Shown here in pieces: positions 1 to 7,564 of a stretch of 22,876 nt of DNA. The notes beneath the pieces are model-generated. The model searched no databases and was not told where the DNA came from. It worked only from the letters and a program-made list of their open reading frames with translations. Positions within the stretch are counted from its first letter, which is position 1, and every line of letters begins with the position of its first letter. The position numbers were made by a program, and so were the translations under genes. Source of the stretch: a virus; IMG/VR virus record IMGVR_UViG_3300022690_000256, positions 1 through 22,876 of that record; one strand, given 5' to 3'.

Positions 1-1043
1 CAGCAGGAAGTGCTATGTGGCAGCGTGGAGCATTGTCAGTTCCAACACAATTCCAAGGGTATCACATGCGTTTGCTTGAAGCACTATTACCTCAAAAATT
101 AGGTGGTTCAAAATCGATAGAGGGAGCTGATAAGGCAAAGCTAGCTCTCGGTCAATTGTTCCTATACGGTACAAGTGGGATACCGATGATGCCATATTTT
201 GCTGAAAGATACAGAAAAGCAAACGGATCTGAACTAAGCCCTGAGCAGTACATCGCTATTACGAGAGGATTCTGGGATACAATGATCTTCAACGCTTCAG
301 ATGGTGAGATTGTTACAGACTTCGCAGGACGTGCCGGTACTGGAGACAGTCTTACTGATTTTTACATGACTATGATTGATAAGGGAGCGTTTGAATTGTT
401 TGGTGGACCAGCCACTGAGATTACCGGAGATGCTATACGATCAGTCACATCTACACTCGCTGTATTCTCAGCAGGTACACAGCCGACAGCCGTTCTTGTA
501 GAGGCCAGAGTCAGGGAACTGGCAAATAACATAGCATCCTTAAATGATCTTCAACAAGCAGAGTTAATGTGGAAATATGGTATAGCTGTCACCAAGAACA
601 TGGACATAGCCGACAAGGTAGAGCGTTTCAATAAATATTCAGCGATATTGACACAGCTTGGTTTCAAGCCAGCCGCATTAAATGAGATATGGGAAATTAA
701 ACAGGATGATGATAAGTTTAAAAGGGATGTAGACAAGATGATCGAGCTTGCCCGTCCGTTGATGATGGTATACCTTAGAAATCCTGATAATCAAGAGAAA
801 CGAAATCAAATAATTCAACAGATTGCTGACATCGGCACAGCCTTCACACTCGATGATCCACGTAAACGTAAGTTATATGTTCAGAGAATGAGACGGTTAC
901 TTTCTACCAATGATGAGATGGCTGAAGCGGTTAGACGTAGTATGTCTTTCCGTGGCCCGACACATAGAACCACTCAGCAGCTAGAGAGAAAAGGTAACGC
1001 AAGAGATAAACGAATAGAACTTGAAAGAGAGAGGCAGGAGTAA
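1..1043 (+). CDS. Internal virion protein, C-terminal part (gp16-like), 5' truncated
   Basis: The frame is open from the left edge to a TAA at 1041-1043, so this is the last ~347 codons of a larger gene; the ATG at 15 is probably internal. The start of the visible part (WQRGALSVPTQFQGYH and the following RLLEALL) resembles the C-terminal region of the large internal core or ejection proteins of T7-like phages. In that family the protein leaves the virion during infection and helps bring DNA across the cell envelope. The rest is mostly helical and charged, ending in an Arg/Glu-rich tail. There is no lysozyme or transglycosylase motif in the visible part. It lies just upstream of another long structural-type gene and the lysis genes, as expected for the end of a T7-like virion module. 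The family call rests on motif resemblance only. Confidence 0.6.
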   Translation, partial: AGSAMWQRGALSVPTQFQGYHMRLLEALLPQKLGGSKSIEGADKAKLALGQLFLYGTSGIPMMPYFAERYRKANGSELSPEQYIAITRGFWDTMIFNASDGEIVTDFAGRAGTGDSLTDFYMTMIDKGAFELFGGPATEITGDAIRSVTSTLAVFSAGTQPTAVLVEARVRELANNIASLNDLQQAELMWKYGIAVTKNMDIADKVERFNKYSAILTQLGFKPAALNEIWEIKQDDDKFKRDVDKMIELARPLMMVYLRNPDNQEKRNQIIQQIADIGTAFTLDDPRKRKLYVQRMRRLLSTNDEMAEAVRRSMSFRGPTHRTTQQLERKGNARDKRIELERERQE

Positions 1044-1050
1044 TACAGAT

Positions 1051-3165
1051 ATGGCTATTGAACAAAGACCACTGAGTGAGCCAGTAAATAGAGAAAGTCC
1101 AACAGCACCTCTTCCTGTAGATACAACAAGGGCAGCCTCTATTGAATCGATTTCTCAAGGAATTAGGACTGTACTCCCTGTTGTCGATAAATTCGCCACC
1201 GATAGAATCTTATCCAGATTAGACGATGAAGTTGAAACAACCTTAGCTGACACATCTTTTGATACTATTGATCTTGAGACTGCTGAGACACTGACACCCG
1301 AACAGACACGAGCCTTACTGGAACAAGACCCCGGCACAACTAATTTTGTCAGAGAGATAGACGCGTTAGCCGCCTCACAGCGACAAGGTAGAGGAGCAAA
1401 GGGTCAACTCGATAGAGCTGACTCGGTGGTTAAGAAATTCATCAATGAGTTTCCCGGCAGAGAATCAGAGATTAGGGAGCACGCACAGAATGCCCTTGGA
1501 TTGAAGCAAGGGGTACAAGCAGCACTGGAATCGGCAAGAGATGATGAGGCATTTCAACGTAGTGTTGAACGTAGCATCAAGCAAAGTTTTGTACAGCGTG
1601 CCATTGATGAAGGTCAAGGATACGTCTCACTATTTCAGGATGGCAGTGTTGACATTGAAACGACAGCTAACCGGGGTAGAATTCTTTTAACTCTCGATGA
1701 ACAGCTTGGATTCAAACAGACTGGAAGACGAGGTAGAGGAGCTGGTGGTGGAGGCGGTACGTTAACTCAAAATGAAAGAGAAGACCTTGAGACACGTGAC
1801 CTTCAAGGATACCAAGCAGAACGCTTTGGTCAATTTGTACCCGGTCTAACTTCACAGTTGAGATCGCTTGTTAACAGCCCAGACTTCGCAGATAATACTA
1901 TCGCCCAGACACAGGAGATACAACGTACTTTATCACTTCAACGTGAAAATGAAATACAGAACATAGAGCTGAAGTATCGAGGAGTATTCGGAGATAAGGC
2001 AATAGATGAAACTGTTTCGTTCATCAACAGTCAGTTTGACAGGCTTGACGCCTTGTCTACCACACCCGCAGATCAACTAGCAGATCAAATCACAGTACTT
2101 GATAACGCTGCTAAACTAAAGGCACACACTCTTCTTCCCACACTCATGGTGTTTAAGGCAGCAGGGTTAGATAAAATAATTCCGCAGATGGAGGGTATAT
2201 TCACTGCTTTATCAACCGATGAGCTTCAAAGTACTATAGCAAATGAAATTAAAGCTGTCACAAACGGAGTAAGTCCCGTTAGAATTGATGATGTAATGAA
2301 TGATGTTGGTCGTGTGGCAAAGGATGGTAAGCCGTTTGCGTCTATGTCGCAGGAATCAAGGAACAAGGCGATTCAGTTAAGTGCCGGATTCATGAATGAA
2401 TTAGTGCGTAATAGAAACAGCCTAGACATGTCCCAAAAGAATTCATTTCTTAACCTGTTCACTCAAACGGCAACATCTGGGACACAGGTAGTATCCACAA
2501 AGGCGATTAACAATGCAGTTAAGATATTCGCACAGGCTGGATACGCTGAAACTTTATCTCAGATTGCAACCGACCCAGACCTAAAAGAAAAGGCAGATAT
2601 CGCCGGTCAAATTGCTAATAACCTAGCTCTGAAGGCATTTCACAGGACTTCCCCGGAGGTCATGCGTGACTTTGCAGAGACAGATGGATTCACCCTTGTG
2701 TACGACCCGTCAACAGAGCGTCTTGAGTGGGAGCTTGCAGCCGACTTCCAATTTAGTAGAGTGACACCGGAGATAGCAGTCGCCACGTTCGAAGTAGATG
2801 TACCCGGTTCAATACTTGCTGGCATACCCCCTTCAACACGCAGACAACCAGTCACCCTACAAACAGAACGGTTAAAAGGATTGAACAACGCGCTTAACGT
2901 TCTAACTAGTATGAAAGAGTTCAGTATATACCGCAACAGCTACCAAGGTTTGTCAGACAGGCAGATAAAGGAGCAATTAGCAGCGTCACAGGGCTTCCCA
3001 ATCAAGGGAGGTAGGTCGTCTTCACTCGGTGGTCTATCTGACGAAAAGATAGGGGAATTAAAAGATGTTGGAGTTCTTCAAAGTGAACAGACTGGCACTG
3101 TTACGGATGTTGACCGTGTGTTTACGTTTGATCCGTCAACTGATAGCTTCACTCAACAACCATAG
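1051..3165 (+). CDS. Putative structural/internal virion protein, 704 aa
   Basis: This long ORF starts at ATG 1051, 7 bp after the previous stop, with GGAG at 1037-1040. A TTG start at 1021 would overlap the upstream gene and has no better ribosome site. I do not recognise the family. The N-terminal 230 residues are charged and Gln/Glu/Arg-rich with predicted helices. A basic Gly-rich linker (GRRGRGAGGGGG, about residues 226-238) separates them from a long helical region, and the C-terminal third contains more beta-like sequence. No signal peptide, membrane segment or enzyme motif is visible. Position between the gp16-like gene and the lysozyme suggests a virion component such as an internal core protein. 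A tail-associated role is also possible. Confidence 0.6.
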   Translation: MAIEQRPLSEPVNRESPTAPLPVDTTRAASIESISQGIRTVLPVVDKFATDRILSRLDDEVETTLADTSFDTIDLETAETLTPEQTRALLEQDPGTTNFVREIDALAASQRQGRGAKGQLDRADSVVKKFINEFPGRESEIREHAQNALGLKQGVQAALESARDDEAFQRSVERSIKQSFVQRAIDEGQGYVSLFQDGSVDIETTANRGRILLTLDEQLGFKQTGRRGRGAGGGGGTLTQNEREDLETRDLQGYQAERFGQFVPGLTSQLRSLVNSPDFADNTIAQTQEIQRTLSLQRENEIQNIELKYRGVFGDKAIDETVSFINSQFDRLDALSTTPADQLADQITVLDNAAKLKAHTLLPTLMVFKAAGLDKIIPQMEGIFTALSTDELQSTIANEIKAVTNGVSPVRIDDVMNDVGRVAKDGKPFASMSQESRNKAIQLSAGFMNELVRNRNSLDMSQKNSFLNLFTQTATSGTQVVSTKAINNAVKIFAQAGYAETLSQIATDPDLKEKADIAGQIANNLALKAFHRTSPEVMRDFAETDGFTLVYDPSTERLEWELAADFQFSRVTPEIAVATFEVDVPGSILAGIPPSTRRQPVTLQTERLKGLNNALNVLTSMKEFSIYRNSYQGLSDRQIKEQLAASQGFPIKGGRSSSLGGLSDEKIGELKDVGVLQSEQTGTVTDVDRVFTFDPSTDSFTQQP

Positions 3166-3178
3166 TAAGGATGCAGAG

Positions 3179-3910
3179 ATGGCACTGGAGATGAGAATAA
3201 AAGGACGTGGAGTATTTCGTTTCCCTGATAACGTGACGCCTGAACAAGCAGAAAAACTCATACGCAGGGATTTCCCTGATATGTTAAATAGTGCGCAACC
3301 ACTGCCCAACTTCGCAGAAAAAGAGATGGCCCAACTACGTACTCACGAGGGAGAGACACGTAACAAGGCAGGACAGCATGTATCCTACCCGGACAGTTTG
3401 GGATTTCTAACAGGTGGCATCGGACATCTTATGTCGGAGGGTGAGAAAAAGACGTATCCAATTGGAACAACTATCCCAGATTCGGTTGTCAATAAGTGGT
3501 TCAAAGATGATACTGAACAGGCAGAGTCACAGACAAATAGTATTATTAAAAGCTTTGCACTGGAGGAAGCGCCGGACGAAGTGAAACAAATACTATTTAA
3601 CATGACATTTAATATGGGAGAAGGTAACTCTAAAGAGAGGACAGGACTTCGTGGCTTTATAGACATGCTTCCAGCGTTGTCTCGCAAAGATTACAGCGAA
3701 GCAGCAGATCAGATGAAAGATTCTACATGGTTTGGTCAGGTAAAATCGCGTGGTGTCGACTTAGTGTCCCGTATGAATGCAATTGCTGGACCCTTAGATA
3801 ATCCACCCGGAGCAAAGTTTAACGTACAAGTAGGCGCGTTAAGAGAAGATGTTGACTTCGTAGAGCCTACTAAAGAAGGAGAAATCTCTGATGATGATGA
3901 TAATGTCTAA
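3179..3910 (+). CDS. T4-type lysozyme (GH24 muramidase / endolysin)
   Basis: This 243-residue protein probably cleaves the MurNAc-GlcNAc bond of peptidoglycan. It shows the GH24 catalytic pattern: Glu57 (THEGE), Asp72 (PDSLG) and Thr78 (LTGGIGHL). The Asp-to-Thr spacing matches T4 lysozyme and there is a short insertion between Glu and Asp. The first ~35 residues hold a basic segment followed by FRFPDNVTPEQAEKLIRRDF, a short module that I recall from phage virion proteins, so a virion-associated lysozyme is possible as well as a free endolysin. The C-terminal tail is acidic (DDDDNV). The ATG at 3179 was chosen for its TAAGGA ribosome site 8 bp upstream; an earlier in-frame start lies inside the previous gene. 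There is no signal peptide, so export would need a holin or virion delivery. The small membrane and spanin-like genes follow directly. Confidence 0.85.
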   Translation: MALEMRIKGRGVFRFPDNVTPEQAEKLIRRDFPDMLNSAQPLPNFAEKEMAQLRTHEGETRNKAGQHVSYPDSLGFLTGGIGHLMSEGEKKTYPIGTTIPDSVVNKWFKDDTEQAESQTNSIIKSFALEEAPDEVKQILFNMTFNMGEGNSKERTGLRGFIDMLPALSRKDYSEAADQMKDSTWFGQVKSRGVDLVSRMNAIAGPLDNPPGAKFNVQVGALREDVDFVEPTKEGEISDDDDNV

Positions 3911-4124
3911 ACTTAAAAGTATGATGATGTCTGGAATGAGGATGTTGACTACTAAAAAGGGAATGCTTGCCGCTATCTTATTCGGTGCGCCTCTTATTGG
4001 TATCGCAGTCAGCCCAGATTACGCAGCAAGTCTCGCGGAACATCTATCTATTCTACTTGAGATGATGCTTGATGCGCTTGCTACATCCGATTCAACTACC
4101 ACCGCCATAGAAGTGGTAGTGTAG
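3891..4124 (+). CDS. Small single-TM membrane protein, holin candidate
   Basis: This 77-residue protein has a Met/Lys-rich basic N-terminus, one hydrophobic segment (residues ~24-40, GMLAAILFGAPLIGIAV) and a mostly uncharged tail with a second amphipathic stretch. It overlaps the lysozyme gene by 20 bp. The AAGGAG at 3876-3881 favours the first ATG (3891); the ATG at 3903 (MSKLKS) is an alternative. Size, hydrophobicity and position between lysozyme and the spanin-like pair fit a holin, which would release the lysozyme to the periplasm. No family match is recognised, so holin is inferred from context. Confidence 0.5.
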   Translation: MMMIMSKLKSMMMSGMRMLTTKKGMLAAILFGAPLIGIAVSPDYAASLAEHLSILLEMMLDALATSDSTTTAIEVVV

Positions 4125-4130
4125 ATAGCC

Positions 4131-4340
4131 ATGTTAGCTGTCATTACCTCAATTGTTAAAGGTATTTTTGAATTGGTCAATCGATTCACTGTGCCTTTAA
4201 CATTTTTTTTCATTGGAAAGCGAAGCGCTGAACTGAAACGTTTAAAACGGGAGGCAAAAGATGCAAAGGAATCTGAAAAGATACGTGACGGTGTTAGTCG
4301 CGCTAACGATAATGATCTCGACGACATCTTGCACGACTAG
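4131..4340 (+). CDS. i-spanin-like (Rz-like) inner-membrane protein
   Basis: This 69-residue protein has one N-terminal hydrophobic segment (residues ~10-28, with VPLTFFFIG) followed by a highly charged helical stretch (KRSAELKRLKREAKDAKESEKI) and an acidic end (NDNDLDDIL). N-terminal anchor plus charged coiled-coil is the layout of an i-spanin, which bridges to the outer membrane in the last step of Gram-negative lysis. The next gene, a lipoprotein candidate, starts inside this one in another frame, like Rz/Rz1. The ribosome site is weak (GTAGAT region), so translation may be coupled to the preceding gene ending 6 bp upstream. Function is inferred from topology and gene order. Confidence 0.55.
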   Translation: MLAVITSIVKGIFELVNRFTVPLTFFFIGKRSAELKRLKREAKDAKESEKIRDGVSRANDNDLDDILHD

Positions 4341-4512
4341 CAGCTTGGTGACTGACAGCGCAGCACGTCTCAACTACGTCAAAATCATTGACACGTCCAG
4401 CCTTACCCTATCTGAAAAAAAAGACCTCGCATACAACAAGTGTGTAATATACAAGGCCAAGTATGGTAAGTTAAGTAAGGCATGTGAGAGAGTTATTTAT
4501 CAATCGCGATAG
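4261..4512 (+). CDS. o-spanin-like (Rz1-like) lipoprotein
   Basis: This 83-residue protein has a basic N-terminus (MQRNLKRY), a hydrophobic stretch (VTVLVALTIMI) and then STTSC-TTS, which reads as a signal peptide with a weak lipobox and a lipidated Cys at residue 24. The mature part is ~60 residues with two more cysteines. It overlaps the 3' end of the i-spanin-like gene by 80 bp in a different frame, the arrangement of many Rz/Rz1 pairs. CGGGAGG upstream of ATG 4261 is a good ribosome site. Its 3' end overlaps the convergent leftward gene by 20 bp. The lipobox (Thr at -3 and -2) is not ideal, so lipidation is likely rather than certain. Confidence 0.55.
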   Translation: MQRNLKRYVTVLVALTIMISTTSCTTSSLVTDSAARLNYVKIIDTSSLTLSEKKDLAYNKCVIYKAKYGKLSKACERVIYQSR

Positions 4513-4699
4513 CCATACTCAATAAACCCCGCCTATTATCCCCGTTAGATTCATCCTGAGTAACAACAGAATAACGCAACCCATTCCCTTTTTGTTTCTT
4601 TATCTCAACCATCTCTTTAGTTTTCTTATGACGAACTCCTACCCCCTTCAGGAACTCGTATTCAGAAAGTTCAGGGATATCTCTCCATTCATTGTTCAT
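4493..4699 (-). CDS. Small protein with NUMOD4-like motif
   Basis: This 68-residue protein begins NEWRDIPELSEYEFLKGVGV, which resembles the start of NUMOD4 modules (W-x-I-P-x(5)-Y-x-x-S-x-x-G-x-V) found at the N-terminus of phage HNH endonucleases. Here the protein ends without any HNH motif, so it may be a free-standing module, a remnant, or a chance match. It is the last leftward gene and overlaps the convergent o-spanin-like gene tail to tail. AAGGA lies 8 bp upstream of the ATG, which sits just before the end of the preceding gene. The function is unknown. Confidence 0.5.
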   Translation of the reverse strand: MNNEWRDIPELSEYEFLKGVGVRHKKTKEMVEIKKQKGNGLRYSVVTQDESNGDNRRGLLSMAIAIDK

Positions 4700-4886
4700 C
4701 CAGCAGTTCCTTCTTAGTCATCCCATCCGGTAGAATTACTTCATATCCCATCGTGATTATCGTTCCTTTGGGAAGTGTTAAACCTCTAGCGTATACCTCA
4801 TCGATGAATAGTCTATCTTCTAAATTTTCTCTTACCATTGTATCATTCAGGATATCTCTCTTAATTGTATCGAGAAGGTCTGTCAT
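4689..4886 (-). CDS. Hypothetical protein, 65 aa
   Basis: This is a small acidic protein, MTDLLDTIKRDILND onward, with an N-terminal helical half and a probable beta C-terminal half (TIITMGYEVILPDG). I do not recognise it. The ATG at 4886 is preceded by GGGAG at an ideal distance and lies inside the 3' end of the upstream diphosphohydrolase-like gene (26-bp overlap), suggesting coupled translation. It overlaps the next gene by 11 bp. Confidence 0.55.
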   Translation of the reverse strand: MTDLLDTIKRDILNDTMVRENLEDRLFIDEVYARGLTLPKGTIITMGYEVILPDGMTKKELLDEQ

Positions 4887-5259
4887 CGTCACCAATCTCC
4901 CGCATGTCGTAACTTATCAGCGCTAAAGCACCCCACGCCACACTTGCCATATGGTGTTGTCCATCATCCGGGTCAAACCTTTCACCTCTCCAGAATGCCC
5001 AACTGTGGCGCATCATCGCTCCAAAGATACGGCCCCAAGACACGCCATTTTCCCAATTCCTATCACCGTACTTAGCTGCCCCGGTTGTGTATAGTTTTGC
5101 AAGTTCATGCAGTGAGTCGGCGGGAATAAGATCGTACCTCGGTTTACCGGTGTCGAACTTCACTCCACCTTCTTTAACTTTATCTTGTGATGAAAGTGAA
5201 CTATCATATCCGATAGCAATCTCACCAAGTGAATCTTTTTGTTCTTTTGTTCTTTTCAT
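4861..5259 (-). CDS. dATP/dGTP diphosphohydrolase-like protein (DUF5664-type)
   Basis: This 132-residue protein carries the pattern GAAKYGDRNWENGVSWGRIFG, followed by RHSWAFWRGE and FDPDDGQHHMASVAWGALAL. This is the core of the phage family known as DUF5664 or dATP/dGTP diphosphohydrolase N-terminal domain. The family is predicted to be an all-alpha NTP pyrophosphatase related to MazG; conserved acidic and His residues in the WRGE and Asp-rich segments would bind Mg and nucleotide. A nucleotide-pool role (hydrolysis of a purine dNTP) is plausible. In some phages with 2-aminoadenine DNA a related enzyme (MazZ) works with PurZ and DatZ; neither partner is in this window, and the family also occurs in phages with ordinary DNA. 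GGAGG lies 13 bp upstream of the ATG. Confidence 0.75.
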   Translation of the reverse strand: MKRTKEQKDSLGEIAIGYDSSLSSQDKVKEGGVKFDTGKPRYDLIPADSLHELAKLYTTGAAKYGDRNWENGVSWGRIFGAMMRHSWAFWRGERFDPDDGQHHMASVAWGALALISYDMREIGDDDRPSRYN

Positions 5260-5262
5260 ATG

Positions 5263-5514
5263 TTATATTAAACCTCCACTATATACATCTATTAAACAAT
5301 AAGTAGCTTTGAATAGCTCAGGGCTTAATTGAGCTGTGTAGTCTAAGAATAAGGTATCATGAACAAATCCAGACATCCAAGATTCAACTAATTTAATCCA
5401 GATAATTGGTACGTTCTCCGGGAAATCACACCACTTAATTATCTCATTAAAATCTCGTTGAGATCGCATTTGTTCTGGTGCCGTAATGAATGAATTTATT
5501 CCACCAATCCACAT
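5263..5514 (-). CDS. Hypothetical protein, 83 aa
   Basis: This is a Trp-rich, largely hydrophobic small protein (MWIGGINSF, IIWIKLVESWMSGF) without a clear transmembrane run. I do not recognise the family. Its ATG follows directly on the TAG of the preceding gene and the ribosome site is weak (purine-rich GAAAAAGAA), so expression probably depends on coupling to the upstream gene. It ends 3 bp before the diphosphohydrolase-like gene. Confidence 0.5.
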   Translation of the reverse strand: MWIGGINSFITAPEQMRSQRDFNEIIKWCDFPENVPIIWIKLVESWMSGFVHDTLFLDYTAQLSPELFKATYCLIDVYSGGLI

Positions 5515-5853
5515 CTATTCTTTTTCCACATAGTGTCTAGTATTTGAAGTACCGGAATGAAACCTCTCAAAAATAATAATATCCCATTCGTCAAATTTGA
5601 TCGTCATCCTATTACCTTTAACTAGATGAATCACAGAAGAAGGAATAGTCATCCCTGAACAAGCAATCTGATCATACTTCTTGTACCCGTACTGATCCTC
5701 TTTAGCTACAAGACACAGTGTCCTGTAGGGGTATCCACCTTCAACTATATCAGAAGAAATGGTATCATATTTCACAGAATCCTGCGCCCATTTAATAATT
5801 GCACAAACAACCAATTTTAAAGCGCTGCTTAAATCTTCTTGCATGTCAGTCAT
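5515..5853 (-). CDS. Hypothetical protein, 112 aa
   Basis: This protein has an N-terminal helix (SSALKLVVCAIIKWAQDSVKY) followed by beta-rich sequence and a C-terminal IKFDEWDIIIFERF. It contains two cysteines. I do not recognise a family. GGAGG lies 6 bp upstream of the ATG, and a candidate promoter lies ~43 bp upstream. The next gene starts immediately at its stop codon, so the two are likely co-translated. Confidence 0.5.
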   Translation of the reverse strand: MTDMQEDLSSALKLVVCAIIKWAQDSVKYDTISSDIVEGGYPYRTLCLVAKEDQYGYKKYDQIACSGMTIPSSVIHLVKGNRMTIKFDEWDIIIFERFHSGTSNTRHYVEKE

Positions 5854-5895
5854 GTTAAACCTCCGCCATAGACATCGTAGACATCTTCAGTAATT

Positions 5896-5925
5896 ATCAT
5901 AAACCTATTCCTCTTGATTTGTCAA
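5896..5925 (-). promoter_or_regulatory. Candidate sigma70 promoter
   Basis: On the minus strand TTGACA (5920-5925) is followed after 18 bp by TATGAT (5896-5901). It overlaps the 3' end of the 55-residue gene, and a start near 5889 would give a ~35-nt leader for the gene starting at 5853. It lacks the TG-extended -10 seen in the five stronger promoters, so it is a weaker prediction. Confidence 0.4.
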
Positions 5926-6064
5926 GTAATTCTTCTAACATATCCTCTATCTCCTGCTCAAACACATCAATAATTTCAATGAGATCAAGACCGAGAAGGT
6001 CAACCAGCTCGTAAGCTGTGTACTTGCTATCTAATTGTTCCTTTTCGATCTCACTCAAACTCAT
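5897..6064 (-). CDS. Small acidic conserved phage-type protein, 55 aa
   Basis: This short ORF reads MSLSEIEKEQLDSKYTAYEL and continues VDLLGLDLIEII, with an acidic helical end (FEQEIEDMLEELLD). The TAYELVDLLGL segment with following acidic helices resembles a small protein I recall from many phages, with no known function. It could be a mini protein-interaction domain. GAGG lies upstream at normal spacing. The ATG is 6 bp after the stop of the DEDD exonuclease, and a candidate promoter overlaps its 3' end. Confidence 0.6.
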   Translation of the reverse strand: MSLSEIEKEQLDSKYTAYELVDLLGLDLIEIIDVFEQEIEDMLEELLDKSRGIGL

Positions 6065-6070
6065 ACGCTA

Positions 6071-6886
6071 TTACCTCAACCTCACACTTTTCATTGTGGT
6101 TTTATCAATGATAGAATATCCGCACCCATTGCACGCCCACTTCTGACGAGCTGTGATACGAGTACGATACGTTGCGTTATCCTCTACAGCTTCAGTGAGT
6201 GTCCCATTCTTCTTCCAACTCTTTGTGCCACACGCGGGACAAACATCGTCTACTGTGAAAAGATTCTGATTTAACTTAGCCGGTGCAAACGGACGTTGAA
6301 TAAGGTAGATACCCCGTAGTGGTGGAACGTCATCCTTGTTGTAGTCAACCACAGTCTTAATAGCCTCTGGACATCCTTCCGCAGCAGCCATCCAAGTCTC
6401 ATCAGTGATCTTACTTTTAATTGTGTCAAGTTCAAAGAACTCACAGAGATTGGCAAGTGAATTACCTCCGCTATACCGGAAGAACTGCTTAGCCATCTTC
6501 AGTGTGTCTATTTGAATTGGATTGGTAGTCGGCTTCAATCCGTGTTTAGCTAACCTTCCGTTGAGTTCTTTAACATCAAACTTATCGCCGTTGTGTGCGA
6601 CTGTGGCATCTGCTTTATTGATAACATCCCGTAATACCTTTGCTACATGCTTGTCATCCCTGAAGTCACGCTTAAAACGCTTTGGATCATCCAGCAATGA
6701 CACACTGTGGACCCTTGGATACTCGTGTTCCCACATCCAAGACCCAGAAAGTAAAAAGGAGTGATGTTTGATTCGGCTATACGGGATATTAGTATTCCAT
6801 TGGTTGTAGAAGTAGCCAAGTTTAAGAGCTACCTCCACGTCCCAATATAGTACCTTCGGTTCACTGTCATTATTTGTATCTACCAT
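6071..6886 (-). CDS. DEDD-family 3'-5' exonuclease with C-terminal zinc ribbon
   Basis: This 271-residue protein has the RNase H-fold exonuclease motifs: LYWDVEVA (Asp16, Glu18), VAHNGDKFD (Asp104) and VVDYNKDDV (Tyr182 and Asp185/186), i.e. a DEDDy-type DnaQ/PolB-exo-like nuclease. Residues 216-255 form a zinc ribbon (CPACG near 216, CNGCG near 252). It probably removes nucleotides from 3' ends of DNA; the ribbon may help bind nucleic acid. It is separate from the exonuclease domain of the phage polymerase, so the phage has two such activities. ATG 6886 follows the preceding stop by 5 bp and has GGAAGG ~10 bp upstream; a TTG at 6904 would overlap the upstream gene. Confidence 0.85.
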   Translation of the reverse strand: MVDTNNDSEPKVLYWDVEVALKLGYFYNQWNTNIPYSRIKHHSFLLSGSWMWEHEYPRVHSVSLLDDPKRFKRDFRDDKHVAKVLRDVINKADATVAHNGDKFDVKELNGRLAKHGLKPTTNPIQIDTLKMAKQFFRYSGGNSLANLCEFFELDTIKSKITDETWMAAAEGCPEAIKTVVDYNKDDVPPLRGIYLIQRPFAPAKLNQNLFTVDDVCPACGTKSWKKNGTLTEAVEDNATYRTRITARQKWACNGCGYSIIDKTTMKSVRLR

Positions 6887-6891
6887 GTGAA

Positions 6892-7044
6892 TTAAACCTT
6901 CCAAGCGCTGTTAACTGTCCACTCTAACCAACCCATACTGGCAAGTTGAATAGCGGCCTGTTCTCTTGCCTCTTCAGGAGAGCGTGCCTTGACAGTCATC
7001 TCACTATGTGATGTGGACGTCAAGATTACATTATAAGTAGACAT
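6892..7044 (-). CDS. Small protein, 50 aa
   Basis: MSTYNVILTSTSHSEMTVKA is followed by RSPEEAREQAAIQLASMGW, a beta strand, helix and Trp-rich end of the kind seen in tiny phage proteins with a VxAxSxEEA pattern. ATG 7044 is chosen over a start at 7113 because it has GGAG about 10 bp upstream and lies 7 bp after the preceding stop; the longer version would overlap that gene by ~60 bp. The function is unknown. Confidence 0.55.
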   Translation of the reverse strand: MSTYNVILTSTSHSEMTVKARSPEEAREQAAIQLASMGWLEWTVNSAWKV

Positions 7045-7051
7045 GTTCACA

Positions 7052-7549
7052 TTACTCCGAACTCTCTGTTGAACTCTCCGCAGTGCCTTTGTTATTTCTA
7101 ATGTCATCCTCATCTGCCTCTCTTTCTAATTGCTCAGTCACTACAATATTCTGTTCAAACTGAGAAAGTATTATTGATGCAACCCCCCATCCCGTTAAGA
7201 TATTAATCCAAATAAGGTTAAGTGGATCACGATCAGGTAGTTTAAAGGTATCCGGGTTAACTTGTACAAAGAACAGTGGTCCTAGTTGTTTTACTTGGTG
7301 TAGGATAAGTGCGTACTTCTCATTGAGTGATAGTGATTTAATGTCACCCACTATCTCATCAGATACTTCATCAGATACTTCATCATTTGGTTCCTTACTC
7401 GGTTGCTCACTTCCAATAACGTCGAATGCTTTAGGATCACCGTCCGGTGGCGGTGTCTCAGCTAGCTCTTCACGTTTAATGTCTGCCTTTTCCTGTAACT
7501 CTTCAGGGGCTAAATCGTCTGGGTCTTTTACTTCACTTGGGTTATTCAT
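7052..7549 (-). CDS. Acidic hypothetical protein, 165 aa
   Basis: The N-terminal ~70 residues are very acidic and Pro/Glu/Asp-rich, with an imperfect tandem repeat (DEVSDEVSDEIVGD) that looks disordered. The middle (residues ~70-140) is more ordered and moderately hydrophobic (LNLIWINILTGWGVASIILSQF), possibly amphipathic helices or a weak membrane segment. The C-terminus is again Glu/Ser-rich. GAGGAG is ~10 bp upstream of ATG 7549. I do not recognise it. It sits just downstream of endonuclease I. Confidence 0.55.
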   Translation of the reverse strand: MNNPSEVKDPDDLAPEELQEKADIKREELAETPPPDGDPKAFDVIGSEQPSKEPNDEVSDEVSDEIVGDIKSLSLNEKYALILHQVKQLGPLFFVQVNPDTFKLPDRDPLNLIWINILTGWGVASIILSQFEQNIVVTEQLEREADEDDIRNNKGTAESSTESSE

Positions 7550-7564
7550 GTCATAAGTTCTCCT

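Noticed and set aside
551-736. Minus-strand ORFs in the rightward virion region (also at 13, 931, 1155, 2640, 3385, 4019)
   Set aside because: All are antisense to continuous rightward coding frames, without ribosome sites or recognisable domains.
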